64,000 nucleotides of DNA from JAICMB01 sp963795935 (GTDB taxonomy: Bacteria; Acidobacteriota; Terriglobia; Bryobacterales; Bryobacteraceae): contig CAWCJO010000004.1 of the NCBI GenBank assembly GCA_963795935.1, forward strand, positions 1,488,001 to 1,552,000, in the 5' to 3' direction. A model generated the notes under the pieces. That model was not told the DNA's origin and searched no databases. It worked only from the letters and a program-made list of their open reading frames with translations. Of the stretch, positions 1 through 9,652 are shown one piece after another; position 1 is the stretch's first letter, and each line of letters begins with the position of its first letter. Position numbers and translations under genes: made by a program.

Positions 1-205
1 ATACGGCCTGAACGACGAGAAGCTGGATTTCAGCGGGACCGCGCGGCTGGACGCCACGCTGTCGCAAATGACGACGGGCTGGAAGTCGCTGCTGCTGAAG
101 GCCGCCGACCCGTTCTTCAAAAAGCATGGCGCGGGCACGTACCTGCCGCTCAAGATCACGGGCACGCGGGAGCATCCTTCCTTCGATTTGATTTTCAGAA
201 AATAA
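1..205 (+). CDS. C-terminal end of an AsmA-like protein (partial)
   Basis: The frame is open from base 2 and stops at TAA 203-205, so only the last 67 residues are in the window. The end of the protein carries the GTREHPSFDL pattern seen at the C-terminus of AsmA-family envelope proteins, where a final beta-rich segment is followed by a short basic tail (IFRK). Family knowledge: AsmA-like proteins are large inner-membrane-anchored periplasmic proteins involved in envelope lipid or outer-membrane homeostasis. With so little sequence the assignment rests on the terminal motif alone. Confidence 0.45.
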   Translation, partial: YGLNDEKLDFSGTARLDATLSQMTTGWKSLLLKAADPFFKKHGAGTYLPLKITGTREHPSFDLIFRK

Positions 206-225
206 TCTGAGATGAGTGTGGATGG

Positions 226-1248
226 ATGGATGTACTTGTGATCGGCGGCTCCGGCTTCATCGGGCCGTATCTGGTGCGTCAACTCGCAGCGATGGACCAT
301 TCCGTTCGCGTGTTCCATCGCGGCAAGTCGCTAACGGAGTTGCCCGCTGAACACATCTTGGGAGACTGGCGCGATCTGCCGCGGCTCAAGCTCAAGGCCG
401 ACATTGTAGTCGATCTCATTTTGGCGTCGGGCGAGCAGGCGCGGGAATTCATGGCGGCTTTCCATGGCCGGGCCCGCCGCGTTGTGGCGGCCAGCAGCGC
501 CGACGTTTACCGCGCTTGCACGATTCTGCACGGCATGGAGGAGGGTCCGCCGGATCCGGTGCCGCTTACCGAGGAATCCCCGCTCCGCACTAAGGCGCAG
601 ACCTATCCGCGGGAACAGATTGAGAAGATCGAAAGGATGGTCCCCTGGTGGGACGATTCCTACGACAAAATCCAGGTGGAACAGGCGATCATGAGCGATC
701 CCGAATTGCCGGCTACGGTGCTGCGCTTGCCCATGATCTATGGCCCAGGCGATTACGCCCGGCGATTCCGGCCGGTGCTTAAACGAATTGACGACAACAG
801 GCCCGTTATTCTCTACGAACAGGGCTGGGCCGCGTGGCGAGCGCCGCGCGGGTACGTGGAAAACGTGGCCGCCGCTCTGACCCTTGCGGTTGTGAACGAG
901 CGGGCCGCGGGCCGCATTTATAACGTCGCGGAGTCGCCTGCGTACTCCGAACTGGAATGGGCGCGCAAGATCGCCGTTGCAACCGGTTGGACGGGCGAGT
1001 TTATGGTCCTGCCGAAGGAGCGGATCCCGGCGCACTTGAATCCGCCCGGCAATACCGCTCAACACTGGGATCTCGACTCGGCGCGCATCCGCCGGGAACT
1101 GGACTACCGCGAAATCGTTCCTCTCGACGAAGCCATTCGCCGCACCATCGATTGGGAACGGGCGAATCCGCCCGGTGAGTTCGATCCTCACCCCTTCGAT
1201 TACGCCGCTGAGGACGCGGCTATCGTTTCACAAACAAACACACAGTGA
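226..1248 (+). CDS. NAD(P)-dependent epimerase/dehydratase (extended SDR)
   Basis: A 340-residue protein starting with a Rossmann nucleotide-binding motif GGSGFIG at residues 7-13. A conserved ASSADVY strand near residue 90 and a substrate-loop segment (LRLPMIYGPGD) near residue 165 are typical of extended short-chain dehydrogenases acting on nucleotide sugars or related substrates. The usual YxxxK catalytic pair is not clean: the region reads SYDKIQVEQ, with Tyr two residues before the Lys instead of four, as in an atypical SDR subgroup. It follows the AsmA-like gene by 20 bases on the same strand. No signal peptide is seen, so it is probably cytoplasmic. The substrate cannot be told from the sequence. 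Confidence 0.85.
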   Translation: MDVLVIGGSGFIGPYLVRQLAAMDHSVRVFHRGKSLTELPAEHILGDWRDLPRLKLKADIVVDLILASGEQAREFMAAFHGRARRVVAASSADVYRACTILHGMEEGPPDPVPLTEESPLRTKAQTYPREQIEKIERMVPWWDDSYDKIQVEQAIMSDPELPATVLRLPMIYGPGDYARRFRPVLKRIDDNRPVILYEQGWAAWRAPRGYVENVAAALTLAVVNERAAGRIYNVAESPAYSELEWARKIAVATGWTGEFMVLPKERIPAHLNPPGNTAQHWDLDSARIRRELDYREIVPLDEAIRRTIDWERANPPGEFDPHPFDYAAEDAAIVSQTNTQ

Positions 1249-1282
1249 GCCCCGGTAAGGACCAGTTGCTTCGAGGCGGCGC

Positions 1283-1900
1283 TCAGCTTTCGGCTTGGCC
1301 CGAGGCGGAGAGGTTCGGCTCCCACAGCGTTTCCGGAACGTTGAGGAAGCGATTGGCCCAGCGGCTCCACACGAACAGCGCGTCGCTTAAGCGGTTGAGA
1401 TAGCGCAGCGCATCCGGCTCGACGCTCTCTTCGCGCGCCAGGCGCACCGCTAGGCGCTCGGCGCGGCGGCAGACGGTGCGGCAGGCGTGCAGCTCGGTCG
1501 AGAGGCGGCTGCCTCCGGGCAGAACGAAGGAGCGCAGGGGCGCAAGCTCCGCGTTCATGGCGTCGATTTCGTTCTCGAGCTGCCGGATTTCGACAGGGGT
1601 GACGCGAGGCTGCCGGGGATGCGCGTCCTGGGGCGCGGTGGCGAGGATCGCGCCTAAATTAAAAAGCTCGTGCTGCACGCGCCGCAGGATCGGCACAAGC
1701 GGCGGAACGGCATCGGCGGCCGAAACGGATGCCATTCCGATGAAGGCGTTGAGTTCGTCAACCGTGCCGTAGCACTCGATGCGCAGCGCGTCTTTGGGCG
1801 TGCGCTGCCCGCCCACGAGGCTGGTTTCGCCCCGATCGCCCGTTTTCGTGTAGATACGGTTCAGGGCGATGCGGGGCTGGTCGAATTTCGCGTCGTCCAC
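1283..1900 (-). CDS. pduO: Cob(I)alamin adenosyltransferase, PduO type
   Basis: A 205-residue protein with the PduO/MMAB hallmarks in order: N-terminal ATP-binding IYTKTGDRGETSLVGG (residues about 16-31), YGTVDELNAFIG near residue 45, CRTVCRRAERLAV near residue 140, and YLNRLSDALFVWSRW near residue 168. The family transfers the 5'-deoxyadenosyl group of ATP to cob(I)alamin, making adenosylcobalamin for enzymes such as methylmalonyl-CoA mutase. The chosen start is GTG at 1900; a later start would cut into the ATP-binding motif. It lies 18 bases downstream of the secreted protein gene ending at 1919, so the two may be co-transcribed although their roles look unrelated. Confidence 0.9.
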   Translation of the reverse strand: MDDAKFDQPRIALNRIYTKTGDRGETSLVGGQRTPKDALRIECYGTVDELNAFIGMASVSAADAVPPLVPILRRVQHELFNLGAILATAPQDAHPRQPRVTPVEIRQLENEIDAMNAELAPLRSFVLPGGSRLSTELHACRTVCRRAERLAVRLAREESVEPDALRYLNRLSDALFVWSRWANRFLNVPETLWEPNLSASGQAES

Positions 1901-1918
1901 GTCGGGAATCCCGCGGGA

Positions 1919-3726
1919 TCACTCCACGTTCGACACCTTGCCGTTGAGGAACGTGATTTTCATGTCGTCGTAGATGTAGATCTTCTTCGCGCCGAGGTCC
2001 ACGGTGCGCTTGGGATTACCCAGATGCGCGACCACATCGTCGAGGCTCTGTCCCAGAGCAATCGTCACGGTGCTCGATCCTGGCGTCGCCGGAGCGGGGG
2101 GCGGCGAATAGGCGCCGGTATCGGGTCCCGCATTGGGACCGCCGCCGGCGGAGGCCGCGCCGCTATCCTGCATGACCTCCTGCTCCGCCGTGTTGGCGGC
2201 CACTTCTTCCTGCGTCAGCTCGGTGGCGGTGTTGGGATCCGCGGGCGGGGCGGAGGCGAGCGCGGGCGATTCGATGTGACCGCGCAAAGCCGTGGCGGGC
2301 GCTTTCGGTAAACCGTTCTGGCCCTGCTGGGTGGCCAGCAGACCCATGCCCTTGTCGATGGTCTCCCGCATCTGGTTCTGCATGTCCATCAGATCCTGAA
2401 GCTGCACCGCGATGACGCTGTTCATGGCGCAGTCCTGGCCTTTGCTGAACATCACGCGCACGGTGGCGGAGGGCGCTTGCGGCGGCGGCGCGCCGTTCAT
2501 GGCGAGGATGTCGCCGGGCGTGACGGAGCATTCCTGGCCCGAGGCGTCCGCGACATCGAGCGCGCTCGAAACCAGAAAGGCGTGCGGGCCGTTATCGAAA
2601 ACCGGAGGAGCGCCGCCGGCGCCCGGATCGGTCTGCGGGTTCTGCTGCAAAGCCTGCGCTTCGGTTCGTTCTTGCGCAATCTGGCGCTGAACTTCATCGG
2701 CGATGTACTGTTTCGTTTCGGGCGTCAGGGGCTGCTGCGCGGTGTTGTCCGCCGTGGTATCGGGCGGGCCTTGCTGCTGCTGTTGCTGCGCCTGCTGATC
2801 CTGATACGCACTCTGGAGCGTCGCCGCCATGGCGTAATCGGTCAGCCACAGCGAGGGGCTGGCGTACACGGGGTAAGGGGCAAACCAGCCGCCGTAGGCG
2901 CCGTACCAGGGACTACCGGCCCAGCCCCAGGAATAGGCGACGGGCGCGCCCCAGGGAGCGTACGCCCAACCGTAAAAACCGGGGACATAATAACGAGCGG
3001 GGATGTAGCCGTAGTAGGGGTTTCCACCGTAGTAGTAGGGGCGGTAAACGCGCGAGTACGCGACGCCGTGCGCATAATACGTGCGGTGGTAGTATTCATG
3101 TCCGCCATAACGATAGGGCCGCTCGACATAGCCGTGCCCATGGCCCACCAGCACCACGCGGTGGTCGCCGCGCTCCGAGACGACGCGGCGCGACCCGCCC
3201 GGTCCGTGGCGGATATCCATGCCGCGCGCATGCACTTCACGGAGATGGCCGTCGGAGCGGAAACTCGCCCGGGTCCCATTGGCGCCGTGATACTCCATCC
3301 CGCGCGGACCTCTAGCGACGTTTCCGCCGTGGGGCGTCATTCCCGGCCGCGGCCCGCCATGCGCCATGACGCGCCGCCGCGCATTCCCGCGGGGGTGTTA
3401 TGTACACCCGCACCCGGACGCCCGCCCGCGGCCGGCATTGTACGGCCGCCCGCTGCCGGCATGGTGCGCCCGCCGCCCACCGTGTGGGGAGCCGCGGTGT
3501 TGGGACGCCCGGCCGCGGGCGCCGCATGGCCGGCGCTCCCAGGCATATGCATGCCGGCGGGGGCGTGGGGCACTGACGGAGCGTGAGCTGCGGCGGGGGC
3601 GTGCGCCGCCGGGGCGGCCACGTGCGGGGCTGGCGCGGCAGGCTTTTTGTTATCGAAGGCGCGCAGGCCCGCGGTGGAAAGGAGCAGCATTGCGAAAACG
3701 CCGGCGGAAGTCTGTAAAGCTCTCAT
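1919..3726 (-). CDS. Secreted His/Gly/Tyr-rich protein with BamE-like C-terminal module, one frameshift
   Basis: Starts at ATG 3726, with GGAG nine bases upstream and a clear signal peptide (LQTSAGVFAMLLLSTAGLRA). Ala/Pro/His repeats follow, and in this frame the protein stops at 3337. The continuation (Tyr/Gly-rich repeats, a QQAQQQQQQ run, then a Pro/Ala linker) lies in another frame open from 3367 to 1919. The overlap at 3337-3367 suggests a one-base frameshift in one gene of about 600 codons. The last 48 residues (LGNPKRTVDLG...YIYDDMKITFLNGKVSNVE) resemble the C-terminus of the next gene and have the SmpA/OmlA/BamE-like pattern in which Gly-x-Pro is followed by paired beta strands. Function is unknown; an envelope role is likely. 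Confidence 0.6.
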
Positions 3727-3766
3727 AGGGTTCTCCAAATCGTAACGGACGGGGACGTTCGCCGAG

Positions 3767-4555
3767 CTATTGGACATCGGTAACGCGCCCGTTCACGAAC
3801 GTAATTTTCATGTCCTTGTAAATGTATTTTTTGGTTGCCCCGAGATCGACGATCTTCGAGGGCGGGCCCATGGCCGCGACCACTTCGTCGGTGGTCATGT
3901 TCATCGTAACGGTCGGACCGGATTGCGCCGCCGGGGGAGCGGGCGGGGCAGGCGGAACGGACGGGGGCGCGGCGGCGGTGGTGTCCGTCGGCGCCGGCGC
4001 GGCCGGTTGCTGCGCATCGGGCGCCAGAAAGGCCTCTACCGCTTGCGCCACTTCCTCCGGGGTCGCTTTATCGAGATAATTCTTGGGGAACTTGAACAAA
4101 ACATCCGCCGCGAACAGCTTCTGCTCGCCGCCTGCGTCGGAGGGATCGCAAGTAACAAGCTGCACGCGCAATACATCGTTCTTCGATTCGGCCTTGGCCT
4201 CGAACTTCACCACATATACCTTTTCGCCGACGGCCAGGGGGCGCTCGTTCTTCACGACGGAACTTTTCATGAGGCTCCCGAACCTGCCGCCGTGCTGTTC
4301 CACGGCGCCGTTTGCGACGGTGTTGTTCACGTTAACGAAGCCACCCGCCGCCGCGGCGCTGAGTCCGTCTTTCTGGACCGTAAAAACGGTTCCGGCGGCG
4401 GTGACCTTGCCCCGGTTCAGACCGGTCTTGGCGACCTGATAACGCGTCTCGAGCGCTCCCACGAGCGTGTCACGGCTGGGCGAAGCGGAGGCGGGATGGA
4501 AAAGCAAAAGAGCTAATGTAAGCAGCGGCACAGCACTAATGAGGTGATCTTTCAT
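3767..4555 (-). CDS. Secreted protein of unknown function with BamE-like C-terminal module
   Basis: Start taken at ATG 4555, which begins a signal peptide (HLISAVPLLTLALLLFHPASA); a GTG at 4570 would add five residues. The mature part has a beta-rich domain of about 150 residues, a Pro/Ala linker (residues about 185-215), and a C-terminal 45-residue module ending YIYKDMKITFVNGRVTDVQ, closely similar to the end of the downstream neighbour. The shared module and the 40-base spacing suggest a two-gene unit. The pattern (D-E-V-V-A-A-M-G-P-P-S then paired beta strands) recalls SmpA/OmlA/BamE domains, but this is by eye. No catalytic residues stand out. Confidence 0.65.
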   Translation of the reverse strand: MKDHLISAVPLLTLALLLFHPASASPSRDTLVGALETRYQVAKTGLNRGKVTAAGTVFTVQKDGLSAAAAGGFVNVNNTVANGAVEQHGGRFGSLMKSSVVKNERPLAVGEKVYVVKFEAKAESKNDVLRVQLVTCDPSDAGGEQKLFAADVLFKFPKNYLDKATPEEVAQAVEAFLAPDAQQPAAPAPTDTTAAAPPSVPPAPPAPPAAQSGPTVTMNMTTDEVVAAMGPPSKIVDLGATKKYIYKDMKITFVNGRVTDVQ

Positions 4556-4704
4556 CGCGGAACGTTGCACGGCCTTTCGCTGGGGCGAAAGCTATTATGG
4601 CGTGAACCGATCTTAAAATTCAAGCCATTTGTTCATCGACGGAACCGGCCGCGTACTGTATTATGCTTGATTCTTGATTTAAAAAGGGGGTGCTTCTGCC
4701 GGAC

Positions 4705-7700
4705 GTGGCTCGGAGCCGAAGAATATGGGGATTGCTGGGACCTCTGGCGGCGCTGCTTGGGGGCCTCGCGGCGTGCTACGGCGAGGGGCAGGCCGTCAAG
4801 CGCCGAGGACCGTAAAGACAGACGCTGCGCGAGGAGCGCCGGAGGAGAAGCCAGAGGAGACGAAACAAGAAGGCAAATATCTTGTCGAACTGCTCCCTGT
4901 GAATCCGTCGGGACCGGGACGGCAGCAGAGGATCGGTTTGGCATTGGGCTGCGTGGATGCGGCCGGAAACGCGGGCCGATGCCGCGGCAATCCGCCTTAT
5001 CCCTTAGTACTAGGGACATCGTTCGCGATCCTGGCAAGCTCCGACCAAGGCTTGCCGGTAACACTTCGCATTTTAGGGGCGCCGGGAGGCGCGGCGGCGA
5101 GCGCCTCCGCCGGACATCCCAACGTATATATCCCGACCGCGCCAGGAAAGCTTGTTTTCGAAGCCGCGCAAGGCGGTGTCGCGGGAGCGGCGGGCGGGAT
5201 CGCCCCGGCCCCGACTATGACGCTGACGCTGGACGTGGAGGCGCAGCCCCGCCGTACGCCGCCCGAATGCGCCGCGTTCACGATTCCGCGGGCCGAGCAA
5301 GAAACGCCGCGGCTGGAGGCAGCCGCCATTGTAAAGTTGCTGGGCGATCCCGCCCCCTTCATGTTGGAAGCGCAGGGAAAGAACGCCATCGCCTTGTATT
5401 CAAAGAGAGCCCCGCAAGCCAAGTCCGATCCGGTTCTCGCCGATATTCGCGCAAAAATTGCGGCGCTCGCGGCCATGTCGCCCGAGCAGCTCGGGATTGC
5501 TCCTCCCACCGAGCCTTTTAACGTCGAAATTGCGGTTCCACACGCTGCCGCCTTAGGCGACCTTGCGAACAGGGTCGCGGCGCTGGGGTATTCGAAATTG
5601 GCGGCCGAGAGCGTTGGTCCCGATAAAATCCGGATCACGGCGCCTGCCCGCCCCGATTGCGAGGAGTGGCGGAGCTTTCTCGCCGACCTGCGCCATGTCG
5701 TCTGGCAATTGCACCCGGAGCCCTCCTCCGTGCGTTTGTTTTATCTGAATGCGCCCGATGCCGGGGCTGCGCTGAATGCGGGCGGGAGTGCCGCGGCCGC
5801 GGGGGGCGGCGCGGCTCCACGTGCTTCCAGCGCCGCGGGCGTCCCGGTGAGTCCCGCGGCGGGGCCGGGCGCGGCTGCAGCGGCGGCCAACACCCCGGCC
5901 GGTTCGGCGCCGGCGGCGGGCGCCGCAGCCGTCCCGGCCAGACCCGCCGGGCGCGACCCCCGGCATCGGCGACAGCCACCTCCGCGGCCAGTGGCGCGCC
6001 GGCCACGGGCGCCGTACCTTCTTCCGGCGGCGCAACCACAAGCGCGGGAGTATCCATAGCGCCACTCAACGCGGATTGGCTGGTGTTCTCCGACAGCCAC
6101 CCCGGCGACGACGCCGCGATTACCGAAAAAAGGCGGGTGCTGGCGGCGTTGGACATTCCCAAGCCGGAGATGATCATCAGCGCCTGGGTACTGCAGAACT
6201 CTTCCACCGACCCCGCTGCGGCGGGCAACTTCAACGACATCGTGCAGCGCCTGGTGGCGCAGAATAACGAAGCATTGCAAGCGGGCATCCTGAGCGCCTG
6301 GCGCTACCTGAAGGGACAGATGAGCCCGGCATATTTCGACGAGCCGTTTTATCGCTATATCGTGAATCGCTATGCCGCCGATTTGCCGCCATCGGGCGAG
6401 AGCGCGGAAGCGGCGGCGCGGGACGTTCTGGAGGATCGCTCCCAGGCGCGCTTCAACGCCGATGCGGCCGGCGGGGGCGAGGCGAATCGGCCGAGGTTCG
6501 GTTTTTGCGGCCGCGAGGAGTATTGTCTCGGTTACGTGAATCTCTTCCGCCCGTTGCAGCCGCGGCTTACGGATCTTCTTCTCGCGGTCATTGCCGCCAG
6601 GTACCCACTGTGCCAAGCCGAAAACGCCGCGAAACAGATTGAAGGGGCGGCGGCTTCCGCGACGACATGCACGGATGCCGCGGAAAAAGAGGCGGAAGGG
6701 ATGGCCGGCGCTGGCGAGCCGGGCAAAGGCGGCGAGCCTCCAACGGCCGGCGGATTCCAGAAGCAGCTGCGGCGCAGGTTGGCGCTGGACGACGCGCGGC
6801 TGACGACGGAGAGCTGCGAAAACGAAGATTTGACGGATTTGATCGCGGGCGCTTCCCGTGGCCGCGCGGCGCATATGCGGCTGAACTGTTTCCGGCAAGT
6901 GGCGCGGCAGTGGCTCAATTCCGGGGCGGCCGACGGCGCCGCGGCGGTGTCGTCCGCCTCCCCGACGCCCGCGGGCCCGACGCCCGTAGGCCCGACGCCA
7001 GTAGGATTGATGCGCGCCGCCATCGCGGACTTCCTATTCAACTACAAGCTGAGCCAGCAGTATCCGCATGAGTTCTCGCCGTACGAGCTGGGCCGCAGCG
7101 CCGACGCGCTGAACTCCGCTCTGCGGCCTCTGATCGACGCCTTCAACCTGGACGTCAGAACGTTTCAGAGCTTCCTCGGGGCGGAGCTGCAGGTACAGGT
7201 GGACGCCTTCAATTCGGACCACAAGAGCTGGGTGCGCGTGTTGAAGGACAAGCCGCGATTCTTGAATAACGGGCTGGTGACGGTGCGCACCATCTCGGGC
7301 CAGGAAAGCTCGGTCGATGCAGTGTCGCAGAGTTTTCTGGACGCCGGCAGCGCTCCCGGGATAGCGGATCTGGCCAACTCCATTCTAGGGGCAACGAGCG
7401 GAGCCTCAACGCAGGCGCCGGTGGGGAGGATCTTGGAAAACCTTTCGCCGAACCAGGCCCAAGCCGCGCTGGGGGTGTTGAACGCGTATCGATCTTCAAA
7501 GGTTCAGATTGGCCGCGAGTTGTCCCTCGATGTCACTCCCCGCAGCTTGAATGGAGCGGCGGCGGCTGAAATCAGCGTGACGCTGAAGGCGGGCGAACCG
7601 GCGACGCCCAACTACTATGGCGGAAGCCAGGCAGGCGCGGCGGCCGATCTTTCGCGCGTCGGCTCGCACAACACGACGAGCCGCATCCGTGTCGATTCGA

Positions 7701-8167
7701 TCCGCATCTTCGATGTATCGTCGTACGCGGCGGTGCTGGAACGCGCGCACTCCCGCTTTCCGCTGCTGCCGCCGTTCGTTGAAATTCCCTATATTGGGAC
7801 CATTCTGGGGATTCCGCTGCCGCCCGCGACGGAGTACCACAGCAGTACGGCGCTGTTGAGCGCCATGATCGTGCCGACGGCGGCGGATCTGGCGGCGGGC
7901 CTGGTGTTCCGGCAGGACGAGGTCGTGGACGCGTTCAATGCGGAATCGTGCATCTGGCCGGGGGAGAAAAACCCGCCGCGCGGGGCGCCGGATCGGCGGC
8001 CGTATTGCCGTATTCGGGCGGCCGTATCTTTGGGCGATTTGAATGGAGACCCGATCGGGGAATTTCACCGCGCCAAGATGCAATGCCTGGCGACCAACGG
8101 CCGCGCCTCGAACTGGACGGCGGAGGGCGCGGCGAACAACGTACTGCGCGAGCTTGACATTCGATGA
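4705..8167 (+). CDS. Putative secretin-like secreted protein, interrupted by two frameshifts
   Basis: Three frames join into one protein of about 1,150 residues. The N-terminus (GTG 4705, or GTG 4690) encodes a lipoprotein-like signal peptide ending LLGGLAAC, then hits a stop just after 4800. The next frame is open to 6059 and carries the conserved middle. The last frame takes over in a Pro/Ala/Thr linker near 5950 and runs to TGA 8165-8167. The segment after the linker (LVFSDSHPGDD, then VLAALDIPKPEMIISAWVLQ) looks like a secretin N1 domain. Near the C-terminus, VEIPYIGTILGIPLPP followed by LLSAMIVPT resembles the secretin gate region. If so it would be an outer-membrane pore-type protein, but the match is weak. 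A TPAGPTPVGPTPVG repeat lies near 6970. Confidence 0.45.
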
Positions 8168-8218
8168 GGTGCTGCATCCGGCGCAGTAGACCACGCGCGC
8201 GAGCATGGAAGGATTGCA

Positions 8219-9652
8219 ATGAAAAAACATACCGTGATGGCCACCGCATTGGCGGGCGTCTCCGCCGCGGTGTTGCTCGGATTCGTGCTGGGGGACACGC
8301 CGCAGCGGCGCAGGCCGCCCGATTTCCTCGGATTCGACCGCATCAAACACGTCATCGTCATCATGCAGGAGAACCGCTCCTTCGACGAATATTTCGGGAC
8401 GTTCCCCGGGGCGGATGGAATTGCGATGCAAAATGGAACGCCAACCGCGTGCGTTCCCGATCCGCTTTTAGGCACTTGCGTCAAGCCATTCCACAACACG
8501 CAGGACCGCAATGGCGGCGGTCCCCACGGCGCTTCGAACGCCACGGCCGACATCGACGCGGGAAAGATGGACGGCTTTATCGATCAAGCCGAAAAAGCGG
8601 CCAAGGGATGTACCGATCCGAACAATCCGGCGTGCGCCAATTCGGCCACCCCGGACGTGATGGGTTACCACGACGGCAGCGATATCCCCAACTACTGGGC
8701 CTATGCGAAGAACTTCGTTTTACAGGACCGCATGTTTGAGCCGAACGCGTCGTGGAGTCTGCCGGAACATCTGTTTCAGGTTTCGGAGTGGTCGGCGCTG
8801 TGCACCGCCCACAACGATCCGAATAGCTGCGCCAACGCGCTGCAGAGCCCCGGTCCACCCGTCGGTTTTAATGGCAATAAGAAAGCGCCGATTTACGCCT
8901 GGACCGATCTGACCTATTTGCTGCATCGAAGCGGCATCACGTGGGGCTATTACATATTGGAAGGAACGGAACCCGATTGCCAGAACGACGAGCAGGAGGA
9001 TTGCGTTCCGGTGACGCAGAACGTGAAGACGCCGGGCATTTGGAATCCGCTGCCGTCGTTCGACACGGTGAAGTCGGACGGGGAGCTGGGCAACATCCAA
9101 ACGGTCGAGAATTTTCTGCAAGCGGCCGCTACGGGAAGGCTTCCCGCGGTGTCATGGGTGGTCCCGTCGAACGAGGTCAGCGAACATCCGCCGGCGCTGG
9201 TGAGCGCGGGCCAGACCTACGTCACGCATTTGATCAACGCCGTCATGCAAGGTCCCAACTGGAAGGACTGCGCGATTTTCCTCGCCTGGGACGATTGGGG
9301 CGGGTTCTACGATCACGTTGTTCCGGTTAACGTGGATGAGAACGGATATGGATTGCGCGTTCCCGCGATGGTCATTTCGCCGTATGCGAAGGCGGGGTTT
9401 ATCGATCACCAGACGCTCAGCTTCGACGCCTACGTGAAGTTTATTGAAGATCTCTTTTTAAAGGGCCAGCGGCTGGACCCGAAAACGGATGGACGTCCCG
9501 ATCCCCGGCCGGATATCCGGGAGAATGCGGCGCAATTGGGCGATCTGCGTCTGGACTTCGATTTCCGGCAGACGGCGCGTCCGCCGCTGGTGTTGCCGGA
9601 ACATCCCAACACGGGATTAATTCCGCCGGCGGCGGCGCGTCCGGCCAATTAA
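8219..9652 (+). CDS. Secreted phosphoesterase, phospholipase C / acid phosphatase (AcpA) type
   Basis: A 477-residue protein with an N-terminal hydrophobic leader (LAGVSAAVLLGFVLG) and the family signature IKHVIVIMQENRSFDEYFGTF near residue 45, where Glu and Asn bind metal in this phosphoesterase family (Pfam Phosphoesterase). Further hallmarks are PNYWAYAKNFVLQDRMFEPNAS-type text near residue 160, AVSWVVPSNEVSEHPP near 305, and FLAWDDWGGFYDHV near 350. The family hydrolyses phospholipids or phosphomonoesters outside the cell. AAGGA lies eight bases before the ATG. The stop overlaps the stop of the convergent Kelch gene through a shared TTAA. Partial copies lie at 12,586-12,691 and 15,592-16,158. 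Confidence 0.9.
   Translation: MKKHTVMATALAGVSAAVLLGFVLGDTPQRRRPPDFLGFDRIKHVIVIMQENRSFDEYFGTFPGADGIAMQNGTPTACVPDPLLGTCVKPFHNTQDRNGGGPHGASNATADIDAGKMDGFIDQAEKAAKGCTDPNNPACANSATPDVMGYHDGSDIPNYWAYAKNFVLQDRMFEPNASWSLPEHLFQVSEWSALCTAHNDPNSCANALQSPGPPVGFNGNKKAPIYAWTDLTYLLHRSGITWGYYILEGTEPDCQNDEQEDCVPVTQNVKTPGIWNPLPSFDTVKSDGELGNIQTVENFLQAAATGRLPAVSWVVPSNEVSEHPPALVSAGQTYVTHLINAVMQGPNWKDCAIFLAWDDWGGFYDHVVPVNVDENGYGLRVPAMVISPYAKAGFIDHQTLSFDAYVKFIEDLFLKGQRLDPKTDGRPDPRPDIRENAAQLGDLRLDFDFRQTARPPLVLPEHPNTGLIPPAAARPAN

Noticed and set aside
3337..3367. Programmed frameshift between the two halves of the secreted His/Gly-rich protein
   Set aside because: No slippery heptamer or downstream stem was seen; given many other frameshifts in the window an indel is more likely.
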